57,156 nucleotides of DNA from UBA9410 sp036123585 (GTDB lineage Bacteria; Actinomycetota; Acidimicrobiia; Acidimicrobiales; MedAcidi-G1). Shown here in pieces: positions 34,061 to 42,859 of the stretch. The stretch's first letter is position 1. The number at the start of each line of letters is the position of its first letter. The notes under the pieces are model-generated. The model had not been told where the DNA came from and made no database searches. It worked only from the letters and a program-made list of their open reading frames with translations. The DNA lies in contig JAZADN010000003.1 in the NCBI GenBank assembly GCA_036123585.1, positions 1-57,156 of the forward strand, in the 5' to 3' direction. A program made the translations under genes and the position numbers.

Positions 34061-35758
34061 GTGCCCCGTCGGACCGACGCCCTCCAGGCGGAACTGGAAG
34101 CCCGCGGCCCTCGGCTCCGACCGCCGTCGTTCGTCATGCGTCCCGAGGTGCTCGGCGCGGCGCGCCTCACCCGCTACAGCTTCAGCCGCTCCATGCTGCG
34201 ACGGGCCGTCGCCGAGGGGTGGACGGCAGGCCGGGTCCACCAGGAGCTCGACGCCGAGGGTCGTGGCGAGTCGATCTACCGGGTCGACACCGGGACCCAC
34301 CGTTTCCACTTCGTGGCCTTCACCACCACGGTCGACGAGTCGGCCCACACCGACCGGGTGATCGCCGAACGTTGGGAGGTGGCCGCGGTCCTCGTCGAGG
34401 GTGACGTGGACGACGGCCTGATGGCCACCCTCCGCGCCGAAGTGCCGGGGCAGGAGAAGGGCCGCCTCGATCCGCGGGTCCTCAGCCTGACCCGGGGCAA
34501 CCGCAGCGTGCGCTTCTTTGGGTCGCTGGTCGACGACCTGGCCGCCGGACGCCAGCCCGATCCCGAGGGGGTCGGCGACGCCGGCTACATCCTGCGCAGC
34601 ACCGCCTTCTACGCCAACGGCAAGTTCGGCATGCGGTCCTTCGACGGCTACGACGACGACCATCCGTTCCGGGTGCCCTACCGGGCCCAGTTCGTGGCCG
34701 CGTGGCAGTTCCGGGAGCTCGGCTATGACATGGTCGAGCACTGTGCCCGGGTAAAGGGGGGCGACGCGGCCGTCGGCTTCGACGATCGGTGGCGCCGGTT
34801 CTTCGGCCTCGGCAACGCCACCGGGCTCGGTCTCGTCCCGTACGCCTTCAAGCATCCGCGCGTGATGGACGCCTGGGTGGGCGTCCGCGAGGCGGCTCTG
34901 GCCGACGTCCGGGCACTGTCGGGCGACCCGGAACGATCGGCCGTCCTGGCCGGCTGGATGGACCGGGCCCGTCGGCACTTCGCCTCGGGGTCCGACGACG
35001 ACTGCACCCCGTTCCTGAGCTCGAGGGCGCTGGTCCCGGTAGTCGACGAGGTGGCGTCGGCGTGGGAACACTGCTCGGCCGACGACCGCCCGTACGACGC
35101 GTTGTACCGGTGGGCCGAGGAGCAGGGTCCGGAGACCTCGGAGTTGGTGGTGTCGCTGCTGTTGGAGCTCCACGACGGCGACGATGATCTGTTCGATGAC
35201 CTGTTCCTCGTCGACGAGCACGCGTCGGTGGATCCGGCGACCACCGTGGGCCACCTGCGGACCCTGCTCGACGGGCGCTTCGGGTGGTTGGGCGACCTTG
35301 CCTTGGACGCCGACGAGGCGGCGACGTTCTGGTGGGTGGTGTCCGACAACACCGAAGAGCCGCGCCGGGCCCCATGGGCCCGCCTTGAACCGGAAGGCCG
35401 CGACGTGGCGGTCGACGTGGCGCTGCGCATGTGGCACCTGGCCAAGGCGTTGGAGAACGAACCGGACGACCGGACCGTGGCCGACCTGTTGGCTGAACGT
35501 CCCGGCCATCGCGCCGCCGTCGGCCGGCTGGTGGCCAGCGACCGCCGCTACGGCGAGCCACGCGACAACGCCTGTGCGGCGGGCTACCTGCCGCTACAGG
35601 TCCAGCGGTTCCAGCTGGCGCAGTACGGCATGGACGAGTTCAAACCCAAGTCGACCGACTGGCTGCGGGTCACCCTCTTCCAGGGGGCGCCCCGCTTGGC
35701 CGACCTCGGACCCGACCTGACCGACGACTGGGCGCTACCCGTGCGTCCCGTGGACTGA
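34061..35758 (+). CDS. unrecognised 565-residue soluble protein
   Basis: I do not recognise a family. The protein is long, acidic and soluble, without signal peptide or membrane helices. Notable stretches are TRYSFSRSMLRRAVAEGW near the start, GDAGYILRSTAFYANGKFGM and YDDDHPFRVPYRAQFVAAW in the middle, and DNACAAGYLPLQVQRFQLAQ near the end, with an acidic run LELHDGDDDLFDDLFLVDE around residue 370. Coding quality is strong (high GC at third positions). A dipeptidase-like gene starts 26 nt downstream with its own Shine-Dalgarno, so co-transcription is likely. No function is proposed. Confidence 0.75.
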   Translation: MPRRTDALQAELEARGPRLRPPSFVMRPEVLGAARLTRYSFSRSMLRRAVAEGWTAGRVHQELDAEGRGESIYRVDTGTHRFHFVAFTTTVDESAHTDRVIAERWEVAAVLVEGDVDDGLMATLRAEVPGQEKGRLDPRVLSLTRGNRSVRFFGSLVDDLAAGRQPDPEGVGDAGYILRSTAFYANGKFGMRSFDGYDDDHPFRVPYRAQFVAAWQFRELGYDMVEHCARVKGGDAAVGFDDRWRRFFGLGNATGLGLVPYAFKHPRVMDAWVGVREAALADVRALSGDPERSAVLAGWMDRARRHFASGSDDDCTPFLSSRALVPVVDEVASAWEHCSADDRPYDALYRWAEEQGPETSELVVSLLLELHDGDDDLFDDLFLVDEHASVDPATTVGHLRTLLDGRFGWLGDLALDADEAATFWWVVSDNTEEPRRAPWARLEPEGRDVAVDVALRMWHLAKALENEPDDRTVADLLAERPGHRAAVGRLVASDRRYGEPRDNACAAGYLPLQVQRFQLAQYGMDEFKPKSTDWLRVTLFQGAPRLADLGPDLTDDWALPVRPVD

Positions 35759-35784
35759 CGATCGACGACCCGGAGGACGGAACC

Positions 35785-36738
35785 ATGATCATCGACGGCC
35801 TGCAGATCAACGACTGGTCCCGCGACGTGGTCGCCGAAGTGCGGTCCGGCGGGGTGGACGTGGTTCACGCCACGGTTGGCGTGTGGGAGGACATGGCCGG
35901 CACCATGACCCGGATCGGCGCCTTCCGGCACCTATGCCGCCACAACGCCGACGTGATCCGAATCGTCCGCTCTGTCGATGAGATCCACCAGGCGGTCGCC
36001 GACGACGTCCTCGCCGTGGTCCTCGGCTTCCAGAACAGTTCCATGCTGGGCGACGACCCGGAGATGGCCGGGATCTTCGCTGACGTCGGTGTCCGGGTTA
36101 TCCAGCTGACCTACAACATCGCCAACCACCTTGGTTCGAGTTGCTGGGAGCCACACGACGGCGGCCTGACCCGTGCCGGCCACCGCATGGTGGCCGCCCT
36201 CAACAACGTCGGCGTCCTGGTCGACATCTCGCACGTCGGCAACGTCACCGGACGCGACGCGGTGGACGCCTCGTCCCAGCCCATCGCCATCACCCACGGC
36301 AACCCGGTGTCGTTCTGCGACTCGCCCCGCAACAAGCCCGACGAGCGGGTCGCCGCGGTGGCCGAGCGGGGCGGGGTGATCGGCTGCACCCTCTACCCGC
36401 TGTTCATGGGCGGTGTGGACGTGACCCGGGCCGAGTATTGCGGGATGGTCGGGACGCTGGCCGAGCAGGTGGGCGTGGAGCACGTGGCCATCGGATCCGA
36501 CGCCGTACTCGGCTGGGCGCCCGATGCCTTGGGCTGGATGCGCAGCGGCCGGTGGGACCGGCCGGCAGCACCGGCCGAGGCGCCGTCGTTCCCTCCGTGG
36601 CCTCCCTGGTTCGACGGCCCGAAGGACTTCGGCAGCCTGTCCGAAGGCCTCGACGAGGCCGGTTTCTCTGCCGACGAGCGCGACCTGGTCCTCGGCGGGA
36701 ACTGGCTGCGCCTCTTCGGCGAGGTCTTCCCCTCGTGA
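35785..36738 (+). CDS. M19 dipeptidase-like protein with altered metal site
   Basis: A 317-residue member of the membrane dipeptidase (M19) barrel family. Three metal or catalytic residues of the family remain: His in VDISHVGN, His in ITHGNPVSFC and Asp in AIGSDAVLG. The N-terminal DGHxD, which supplies two zinc ligands, reads DGLQIND here, and the bridging Glu segment reads VLGFQNSSML. A subfamily with this DGLQ start is known to me from marine proteobacteria, so the change is a shared feature rather than damage. GGAGG lies before the ATG. The stop overlaps the next start as GTGA. Confidence 0.82.
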   Translation: MIIDGLQINDWSRDVVAEVRSGGVDVVHATVGVWEDMAGTMTRIGAFRHLCRHNADVIRIVRSVDEIHQAVADDVLAVVLGFQNSSMLGDDPEMAGIFADVGVRVIQLTYNIANHLGSSCWEPHDGGLTRAGHRMVAALNNVGVLVDISHVGNVTGRDAVDASSQPIAITHGNPVSFCDSPRNKPDERVAAVAERGGVIGCTLYPLFMGGVDVTRAEYCGMVGTLAEQVGVEHVAIGSDAVLGWAPDALGWMRSGRWDRPAAPAEAPSFPPWPPWFDGPKDFGSLSEGLDEAGFSADERDLVLGGNWLRLFGEVFPS

Positions 36739-37295
36739 ACTCAGGATCACCGTTCGACACGATCCTGGTGGCGCCGCGTGAGTTGGTGGATGTCGTGTTC
36801 CGGTGCGGCCGGGTGGCAGGTCTGGACTCTGGTTCGGCCGATCGAGTGGCCCGCAACGTCACCGCGGCCGAGGTCGGCTACGGCGGGGCCCTCGAGGCGT
36901 TCCTCGACGCACTCGGCGAGCCATCGCGGCTGGTTCCCGAGTTCGTAGCCGGACCTGATGCCCTGGCCATCGCAGAGGTGGAGGCACGACGGTCAGGATC
37001 GGCCGAGGCCGTCTTTTCGGCACCGGTCCCGGTGGCCGCCGTGGCTCTGGACGTCGACGGAGTCCGGGGCCGTGGGCAGGGGGTCTCGGGCATCCCGGAC
37101 GGCGCAGACGGGTCGTCGACCGTGGGTCGCCTCGTGGTCGGAGGGGGTCCGGAACCACGAGCCGTCGACGCCGGTGCCCACGCCGCGGTGGCCCGGGACG
37201 GGATACGGGTGGACGCAGAGGCGTTCGTCGGCCTGAGTCGGTTCGCCCACGCTTTCCTGGTGTCCGAGGCCGTCCTCGATGCCGCCGACGCCTGA
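36735..37295 (+). CDS. DUF3726-like protein
   Basis: A 186-residue protein. The N-terminal pattern ELVDVVFRCGRVAGLDSGSADRVARNVTAAEVGYGG recalls the beginning of DUF3726 proteins (small helix-rich N-terminus with a glycine-containing turn). The rest is Val/Ala/Gly-rich beta strand. GTG 36735 overlaps the M19 stop, so the two are coupled. The Ldh-family dehydrogenase lies just downstream in convergent orientation; association of these families is something I recall only loosely. Function unknown. Confidence 0.55.
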   Translation: MNSGSPFDTILVAPRELVDVVFRCGRVAGLDSGSADRVARNVTAAEVGYGGALEAFLDALGEPSRLVPEFVAGPDALAIAEVEARRSGSAEAVFSAPVPVAAVALDVDGVRGRGQGVSGIPDGADGSSTVGRLVVGGGPEPRAVDAGAHAAVARDGIRVDAEAFVGLSRFAHAFLVSEAVLDAADA

Positions 37296-37333
37296 GACGA
37301 TCCCGCCAGTACTCGCGAGCAACCGTTCGAAAG

Positions 37334-38320
37334 TCAGTCCCCGGCCAACTCCAAGATACGGGCCCACAGGTCGTCCTCGACGTCGACCGGGTCGGTTGGC
37401 GACCTACCGGCGCCGGGCAGGCGGGCTCCAGGCTGGCTGGCGATGCTCTCGCCGAGGGCACGCAGACGGTCGTGGAAGCCGGCACCGCTGTATCCATCAG
37501 GATCAACCACTACGTAGAACTGACCAAGGTCGTGGGGTGGCCCCTCGGGCGTCTTCAACGGTGGGACGTCCACGCTGAGTCGGCAACCGGTCATGGCGCC
37601 GGCCAGCACCTCCACCATCAGACCGATGCCGTAGCCCTTGTAGCCGCCGGCCGACACCAGTGATCCGTTGAGCGCAGCTTGCGGATCGGTGGTCGGTTTC
37701 CCGTCGCCGTCGACCGCCCAGCCGAGAGGGATCTCCTCGCCGGCCGCCGCGGCCATGGTGATGTGGCCGAGGGCCACTGCGCTGGTCGAGAAGTCGAACT
37801 GGAAGGCGATGCCTCCAGCGCCGTCGGGGACTGCCATGGCGATGGGGTTGGTGCCCAGCACCGGCACTGATCCGCCAGGCGGTGACACTCTTGGCGAGGC
37901 GTTGGTGGCACCGATGGCCAGCAGGCCGGTCCGGGCGAACTGCTCGGTGAAGTAGCCCAACGATGTGCAGGTGTGGGTGTGCTCGACCGACATTCCGCAG
38001 ATTCCGTTGGCTCGCGCCGAGGCCACCGCCAGATCAAAGCCGGCGGCGAAGGCCGGCTGGGCGAAGCCGAACTGACCGTCGACACGAACCGCGCCAGGCC
38101 GGTCAACGGTGATCACTGGTTGGGCATGCCCATCGATGCGGCCCGTGCCGAGCTGCAGGCAGTAGCTCTCCAGGTAGTAGAGGCCACAGATCCGGTTGTC
38201 GTTGCCCTCGGCGGTCCGGACGGCGTGAGCGACTTGGCTGGCGACCCCATCGTGGGCACCGTGGTGGACGAGGCAGCAGTGGGTTGTGGTCTCGATCTCA
38301 TCGAGGCTGAGCTGTGGCAT
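37334..38320 (-). CDS. Ldh/malate dehydrogenase-2 family oxidoreductase
   Basis: A 328-residue NAD(P)-dependent 2-hydroxyacid dehydrogenase of the MDH2/ureidoglycolate-dehydrogenase type. Family blocks are SVEHTHTCTSLGYFTEQFARTGLLAI, VPVLGTNPIAMAVPDG, FDFSTSAVALGHI and GGYKGYGIGLMVEVLAG. Substrates in the family include malate, L-lactate, ureidoglycolate and imine acids; the exact one is unknown. ATG 38320 is selected because TACGGT lies 7 nt upstream and the codons before it are antisense-like. Confidence 0.85.
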   Translation of the reverse strand: MPQLSLDEIETTTHCCLVHHGAHDGVASQVAHAVRTAEGNDNRICGLYYLESYCLQLGTGRIDGHAQPVITVDRPGAVRVDGQFGFAQPAFAAGFDLAVASARANGICGMSVEHTHTCTSLGYFTEQFARTGLLAIGATNASPRVSPPGGSVPVLGTNPIAMAVPDGAGGIAFQFDFSTSAVALGHITMAAAAGEEIPLGWAVDGDGKPTTDPQAALNGSLVSAGGYKGYGIGLMVEVLAGAMTGCRLSVDVPPLKTPEGPPHDLGQFYVVVDPDGYSGAGFHDRLRALGESIASQPGARLPGAGRSPTDPVDVEDDLWARILELAGD

Positions 38321-38327
38321 TCGGCGC

Positions 38328-38333
38328 ACCGTA
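38328..38333 (-). promoter_or_regulatory. -10 element TACGGT, leaderless start at 38320
   Basis: On the minus strand TACGGT lies 7 nt before ATG 38320. Confidence 0.5.
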
Positions 38334-38444
38334 GGGGATGCGGGGGACCGATCCGACCCACAGTGCGCGGCCGCGGGCACATTCATCTCTTCCCACAGTT
38401 CATGGTCCTGGCTGCCCGCAGGCAAGCCCTCGGGAAGCCTGCCG

Positions 38445-38450
38445 TAGGCT
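38445..38450 (+). promoter_or_regulatory. -10 element TAGGCT, leaderless start at 38457
   Basis: TAGGCT lies 6 nt before GTG 38457, with no Shine-Dalgarno in between. Confidence 0.5.
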
Positions 38451-38456
38451 TGAACG

Positions 38457-39635
38457 GTGACCTCCGCCACGAACTTCGTACCAGCCCTGTCGGCCGACTT
38501 GGCCGAGGCACTGGGGCGATGCCGGGGCGGGCAGGCGATCGCTCACAGCCTTCCGTCAGCTTGTTACGTCGACCCTCGCGTGGCTGCCATGGAGGACGAG
38601 GTTCTGTTCCGGAGTGGCTGGGTCGGAGTGGGACGCGGGGACCGGTGGGAGGGTCCCGGCGCGTACGCAGCGATCGTGGTGGGTGGCATCCCCGTGGTCG
38701 TGGTTCGCGACGAGGTCGGCCTGTTGCGGGCCTATGCCAACACGTGCAGCCACCGCTTCGCCCAGGTGGTGGAGGGGGAGGGAACCTGCCAGCGGATGCG
38801 GTGTCCCTTCCACGCCTGGACCTATGGACTGGATGGCCGGCTCCTCGGAGCTCCCAGCATGGGCCGGACTGACAGCTTCGACCGGTCCGACCATGGGCTC
38901 CACGAGTTCGCCACCGCCGAGCGACTCGGCTTCGCCTTCGTCAGCCTCGAAGCCTCGCCGCCGTCAATCGACGAGTGGCTGGGGGACGTCGCAGAGGTGC
39001 ACGCCCGGTGGGACCTCGGCTCGATGGTCACTACCCGCCGCCGCGAGTTCACAGTGGATTGCAATTGGAAGGCCTTCGCCGAGGTCTTCAACGAGTACTA
39101 CCACCTGCCCTATGTGCATCCGGGCAGCATCGACGACACCTACGACGACCCGGACGAAGCGGAGGTCGTGACGGGTGCGTGGGCCACCCACTTTGGCACT
39201 ACACAGGGCACCGGGGGCCTGTTGGAGGATGACCAGGACAAGGCCCTTCCGGTGATCCCCACTCTTGGCGAGCGGGAAGCCCGCGGCGTCCGATACTCGT
39301 GGCTGTTCCCGACTCTGGTCATCGCCACCGGCGCCGAAGGGCTCTGGCTCTACGAGGTATACCCCGATGGGCCCGACCGGTGTCGGTGTGCCCAGGTGGT
39401 GTGCTTTCCGCCTGAGACGGTGGCCCGAGATGGTTTCGCCGAGGTGGCAGAGTCGTACTACGAAAGGTTCGACGTGGCTATCGACGAGGACATCCCAATG
39501 CTGGAGCGCCAACACCGTGGGATGGTCGCCGCAGGAGGTCCCCTGTCGATCCGGCAAGGCCGCTTCTCCTACCTGGAGCCCAACGTGGCCCGGTTCGCCG
39601 GCTGGTATGCCGATCGCCTCCTGTCCGTCGGGTGA
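38457..39635 (+). CDS. Rieske non-heme iron oxygenase, alpha subunit
   Basis: A 392-residue ring-hydroxylating oxygenase component. The Rieske [2Fe-2S] ligands are CSH in ANTCSHRFAQ and CPFH in MRCPFHAW, 16-17 residues apart. The mononuclear iron histidines are in FNEYYHLPYVHPG. The family oxidises aromatic rings or quaternary amines such as carnitine or betaine. No ferredoxin, reductase or beta subunit is adjacent, so electrons come from elsewhere. The substrate is unknown. It is divergent from the Ldh gene; both appear leaderless. Confidence 0.88.
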   Translation: MTSATNFVPALSADLAEALGRCRGGQAIAHSLPSACYVDPRVAAMEDEVLFRSGWVGVGRGDRWEGPGAYAAIVVGGIPVVVVRDEVGLLRAYANTCSHRFAQVVEGEGTCQRMRCPFHAWTYGLDGRLLGAPSMGRTDSFDRSDHGLHEFATAERLGFAFVSLEASPPSIDEWLGDVAEVHARWDLGSMVTTRRREFTVDCNWKAFAEVFNEYYHLPYVHPGSIDDTYDDPDEAEVVTGAWATHFGTTQGTGGLLEDDQDKALPVIPTLGEREARGVRYSWLFPTLVIATGAEGLWLYEVYPDGPDRCRCAQVVCFPPETVARDGFAEVAESYYERFDVAIDEDIPMLERQHRGMVAAGGPLSIRQGRFSYLEPNVARFAGWYADRLLSVG

Positions 39636-39822
39636 CCCTGGAGGCGTTCCCGCTGGCCAAGCTCGGCGAGTGGGACCGTCTCCTTGGGCGAAGGGCGTCG
39701 GGCCCGCACGAGGCAAGGCCGCCGAGAGCGAACATGGCGAAAGCTGAGCGGCGCAGTGAAGACGGGGAAGTCGCCCTCGCCGCGGTCGGAGATCGGCGTG
39801 GCGTGAGGAGTCGGTTGGGGCG

Positions 39823-41280
39823 TCAGGCGGCCGGCCGCTGACGACCCCGGCCGGCCCGGTTCCGGTTCTGGCCGCCTGCACTGCTGTTCCTGCCGTTGCG
39901 GTTCCGGTTCTGCCCGGGTTTGCCACCTCCAGTGCCGCCAGGCTTTCCATTGCTGGACCTCTCGCCACCGGGCTTGCGGTTGCGGTTCTGGCTGGGCTTT
40001 CCAGATTTGCGGTTGCGCACCTGTCCGGGCCTGCCACGGTGATCCGGCTTCCGCCTCCGGTTGTCGGTGCCCGGCCGGTGAGCCGGGGTCGGCTGGCCGC
40101 CCACGTCGGCTGGTGTGGGCGAGGTCGCGGCGGGTGGGGTGAGGTCGCGGATCAGGGGAAGGTCGGGCTGCGTCATCGGCCGGTCGAGGCCGACGTCGCG
40201 CTGGAGCTGGCGAGAGCCCTTCTTCTGCTCGGGCTGAACCAGCGAGATGACGACTCCAGCACGGCCAGCCCGCGCGGTGCGGCCCGACCGGTGGACATAA
40301 GCCTTGTGGTCCTCCGGCGGGTCAAAGTGCACCACGGAGGCGACGCCGTCGACGTGGATGCCACGGGCCGCCACGTCGGTTGCCACCAGAGCATGGACTC
40401 GACCGTCCGTGAAGTCGGCCAGGGCTCGTGTTCGCTGGTTCTGGCTGCGGGCCCCGTGGATGGCGGCCGCCTTCACGTTGCCCCGCCCCAACTGCTTGGC
40501 GAGGCGGTCAGCTCCGTGGCGGGTCCGGCAGAACACGATGGTCGGCCATGCCGCATCTACGACCTCCGTGGTCAGGGCAACCCGGTCACTCCGTTCGACT
40601 TGCCAGAACAGGTGGGTGGCAGCCGTGATGTCGGGGATCTCCTCGCCAACCTCGTGACGGACTGGGTCGACCTGGTGGTCGCGGGTCAACTTCGCCACGT
40701 CACCGTCAAGGGTGGCAGAGAACAACACGGTCTGGCGTGGCCGCGACGTCTGGTCGAGGAGGCGACGGACCACGGGCAGGAAGCCCATGTCGGCCATGCG
40801 GTCGGCTTCGTCGATGACGACCTGGTCGACATCGGTCAACTCGACGACGCCCTGATCGATGAGGTCGACGAGGCGACCCGGGCAAGCCACCAGCACGTCG
40901 ACTCCGGAGCGCATCGCTTTGAACTGGGGGCCGTACCCGACGCCTCCATAGACGACGCCGATTCGGACGGCACCGGCGAAGGATCGCAATTCGGTGGAAA
41001 TCTGCTCGGCGAGTTCCCGGGTGGGGGCCAGCACCAAGCCGCGAGGGCTACCCGGCCGGGCCCGGTCGACAGTAGCTACCAGTGGGATGCCGAAGGCCAG
41101 GGTCTTGCCGGAGCCGGTAGGGGCGCGCCCGCAGACGTCGCGCCCGGCGAGCGCGTCGGCGACCGTGGCGGCCTGGATAGCGAACGGGCGGATAATTCCG
41201 CGGGCCTCGAGGGCGTCACAGATCGACGAGGGGACGCCGAGTCCGGCAAAGGTGGTGGGCAAATCGGTGGTGGGGAGCAA
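39823..41280 (-). CDS. DEAD-box RNA helicase with basic RN-rich tail
   Basis: A protein of about 485 residues. The helicase core has the Q motif (FAIQAAT), Walker A APTGSGKT, motif Ib/PTREL, VIDEADRM (DEAD), SAT in LFSATLDGD, and motif VI HRSGRTARAGR. The last 100 residues are an unstructured basic tail rich in RNRN, RKPG and GGKPGQ blocks, probably for RNA binding. TTG 41280 with GGAG 5 nt upstream is preferred; GTG 41358 is an in-frame alternative. It probably unwinds rRNA or mRNA structures, and a cold-shock protein is encoded nearby. Confidence 0.87.
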   Translation of the reverse strand: MLPTTDLPTTFAGLGVPSSICDALEARGIIRPFAIQAATVADALAGRDVCGRAPTGSGKTLAFGIPLVATVDRARPGSPRGLVLAPTRELAEQISTELRSFAGAVRIGVVYGGVGYGPQFKAMRSGVDVLVACPGRLVDLIDQGVVELTDVDQVVIDEADRMADMGFLPVVRRLLDQTSRPRQTVLFSATLDGDVAKLTRDHQVDPVRHEVGEEIPDITAATHLFWQVERSDRVALTTEVVDAAWPTIVFCRTRHGADRLAKQLGRGNVKAAAIHGARSQNQRTRALADFTDGRVHALVATDVAARGIHVDGVASVVHFDPPEDHKAYVHRSGRTARAGRAGVVISLVQPEQKKGSRQLQRDVGLDRPMTQPDLPLIRDLTPPAATSPTPADVGGQPTPAHRPGTDNRRRKPDHRGRPGQVRNRKSGKPSQNRNRKPGGERSSNGKPGGTGGGKPGQNRNRNGRNSSAGGQNRNRAGRGRQRPAA

Positions 41281-41482
41281 GGTGTCTCCGTGACCGCGCG
41301 TGCGGGCGTTCAAATGATCGCGACGCCCCTCCGGGATCGGAGGGGTCAGGTGGTCCACGAAGGCCGAACGGATCGAGGCCCGGCTGCGAACCCGCCGACG
41401 GCGCTTACCGCCGGGATGCTCAGAGGTTACCGGCAGGGCCCACTGGTCTTACGTGATGGTGACCGGTGGCACCCGTCGGGTC

Positions 41483-41488
41483 TAGCGT
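41483..41488 (+). promoter_or_regulatory. -10 element TAGCGT before MFS remnant
   Basis: TAGCGT lies 7 nt before ATG 41496. The promoter is kept although the reading frame downstream is truncated, and it could now drive the EamA transporter. Confidence 0.45.
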
Positions 41489-41495
41489 CCGTCCG

Positions 41496-41789
41496 ATGTC
41501 GCGCTGCCCGCTGGCCCGTCGCCCTCCGGCCTTTTTCGTCGTTCTGGTGGCGAGTTGCATCGTCACGATGATCTCGATGGGGCTTCGGTCTTCAATGGGG
41601 GTGTCCCTCGACCCGGTGACCGAGTCGCTCGGCATCGGGACAAGCACTTTTGGCCTACTGGTGGCCATCCATGGCCTGATGTGGGGGCCGGGCCAGGCGC
41701 TGGCCGGGGCGGTCCTCCGCCTATTCATCGAAGAGAAACCGGTACCAGACAGGACCGGGACATCGATCGTGGCCGCCTGGGAGGCCTGA
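41496..41789 (+). pseudogene. N-terminal remnant of an MFS transporter
   Basis: A 97-codon frame. Its first 70-75 residues match the start of MFS/OFA-type transporters: a hydrophobic helix, then ISMGLRSSMGVSLDPVTESL, GIGTSTFGLLVAIHGLMWGP and GQALAGAV. Such proteins are about 400 residues long. After GAV the frame continues with an unrelated tail (LRLFIEEKPVPDRTG...) and stops 1 nt before the EamA gene. It is best explained as a deletion that joined the beginning of an MFS gene to the region ahead of the EamA gene. Confidence 0.65.
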
Positions 41790-41790
41790 C

Positions 41791-42762
41791 GTGGCGCCTC
41801 CGACACTGAGCAGGTTCCAAGGTTCGCTGGTCGTTCTGATATGCGGGCTGGCCTTCAGTTTCGGTCCGCTGACCTTCCGGGCGCTGCGGGAGTCTGACGA
41901 GTGGCAGTACCTGAGCCATCGCAGTCTCTCGGCGGCCCTGGTCTCTGTCGCGGTGATCCTGGTCGCCGGGAGGAACCCGATCCGAGCGGTGGCCAACGCC
42001 GGGTGGCGCCAGCTCCTCGCAGGCTTGTTCCTGGCCTCCATGTTCAGCCTTTTCGTGGTGGCCCTCAGCCGTGTCTCGGCGGCCTTCGTGCTCCTCATGC
42101 AGTCGACCAGTCCATTCCACGCCGCCGTCCTTGGAAGGATTTTCCTGAAGGAACCGGTCAATCGGGACACCCTCGTGGCCATCGCAGTAGCCACCGTCGG
42201 TGTTGTGGTCATGGTGGGCGGCAATGCCAACGACAGCGACGTGGTGGGGATCGTGCTTTCTGTCGTGTTGTCGATTGCTCTGGGCGGCTACGCGGTGCTG
42301 ATCCGTAGTGCACCGGCCCGAGATCCCGGCGTGCCGGTTCTGGTCGGCGGCACGATCGCGGGTGTAACGGCCGGCCTGGTGGCGATGGGAACCGGCGCTG
42401 GGGTGGCCGTGCCCGGCTTCGACCTGTTTATGGCCTTCGTGGCCGGCGGCTTGTTGATCGGTTTGTTCGCGCCGATCTGGAACTACGCCCATCGGTTCGT
42501 GCCGCCCGCCGACGTGAGCCTTCTGCTGATCTCGGAGGTAGTGGCGGCCCCGGTCTGGGTATGGGCCTTCCGCGACGAGCGTCCTACGAACGAAACCCTG
42601 GTGGGGGGGTTGATCACCTTGGCCGCGGTGACATGGTTGACCGTGCGGGCGGCCCGGTCCGGCGAACACGACCTGCCGGACCGGATGGGGCGGGAACGGG
42701 GCCTGCATGTCGGTGCCGTCCCGGGGTTCCGCCGCTACGTGCGTCCGAAGCAGGACGGCTGA
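41791..42762 (+). CDS. EamA/DMT-family transporter
   Basis: A 323-residue membrane protein with about ten helices arranged as two EamA repeats. The first repeat ends with STSPFHAAVLGRIFLKEPVNRDTLVAIAVATVGVVVMV, the second with SEVVAAPVWVWAFRDERPTNETLVGGLI, both typical end-of-repeat motifs. It would export amino acids or other metabolites. GTG 41791 directly follows the stop of the MFS remnant, so expression probably depends on that transcript. The C-terminal 45 residues are hydrophilic. Confidence 0.87.
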   Translation: MAPPTLSRFQGSLVVLICGLAFSFGPLTFRALRESDEWQYLSHRSLSAALVSVAVILVAGRNPIRAVANAGWRQLLAGLFLASMFSLFVVALSRVSAAFVLLMQSTSPFHAAVLGRIFLKEPVNRDTLVAIAVATVGVVVMVGGNANDSDVVGIVLSVVLSIALGGYAVLIRSAPARDPGVPVLVGGTIAGVTAGLVAMGTGAGVAVPGFDLFMAFVAGGLLIGLFAPIWNYAHRFVPPADVSLLLISEVVAAPVWVWAFRDERPTNETLVGGLITLAAVTWLTVRAARSGEHDLPDRMGRERGLHVGAVPGFRRYVRPKQDG

Positions 42763-42766
42763 TCAG

Positions 42767-42792
42767 CGCGTCCCGGTCGTTGCCGGGACGCG
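42767..42792 (+). terminator. hairpin, 10-bp stem, after EamA gene
   Basis: CGCGTCCCGG pairs perfectly with CCGGGACGCG around TCGTTG. It lies 4 nt after the EamA stop codon. No T-run follows, as is common in high-GC actinobacteria. Confidence 0.6.
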
Positions 42793-42797
42793 AGAGA

Positions 42798-42817
42798 GCC
42801 CGCCCCTCGGGGCGGGC
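42798..42817. terminator. GC-rich hairpin, second of cluster
   Basis: GCCCGCCCC and GGGGCGGGC are separated by TC; an effective stem of 8 bp with a 4-nt loop. It is symmetric and could serve transcription from either side. Confidence 0.5.
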
Positions 42818-42859
42818 CCTGAAGCCGCCGCCCCCGAGGGGACGGCGCTCAGCGGGTTG

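Noticed and set aside
39632..39841. Small 69-residue gene coupled by GTGA to the Rieske oxygenase
   Set aside because: Composition is Arg/Ala-rich without domain, and its end runs into the convergent helicase gene; probably chance.
39850..40130. DNA repeat array at the helicase 3' end
   Set aside because: The repetition is at protein level (RNRN, GKPGQ blocks of an RNA-binding tail) and not a regular nucleotide repeat.
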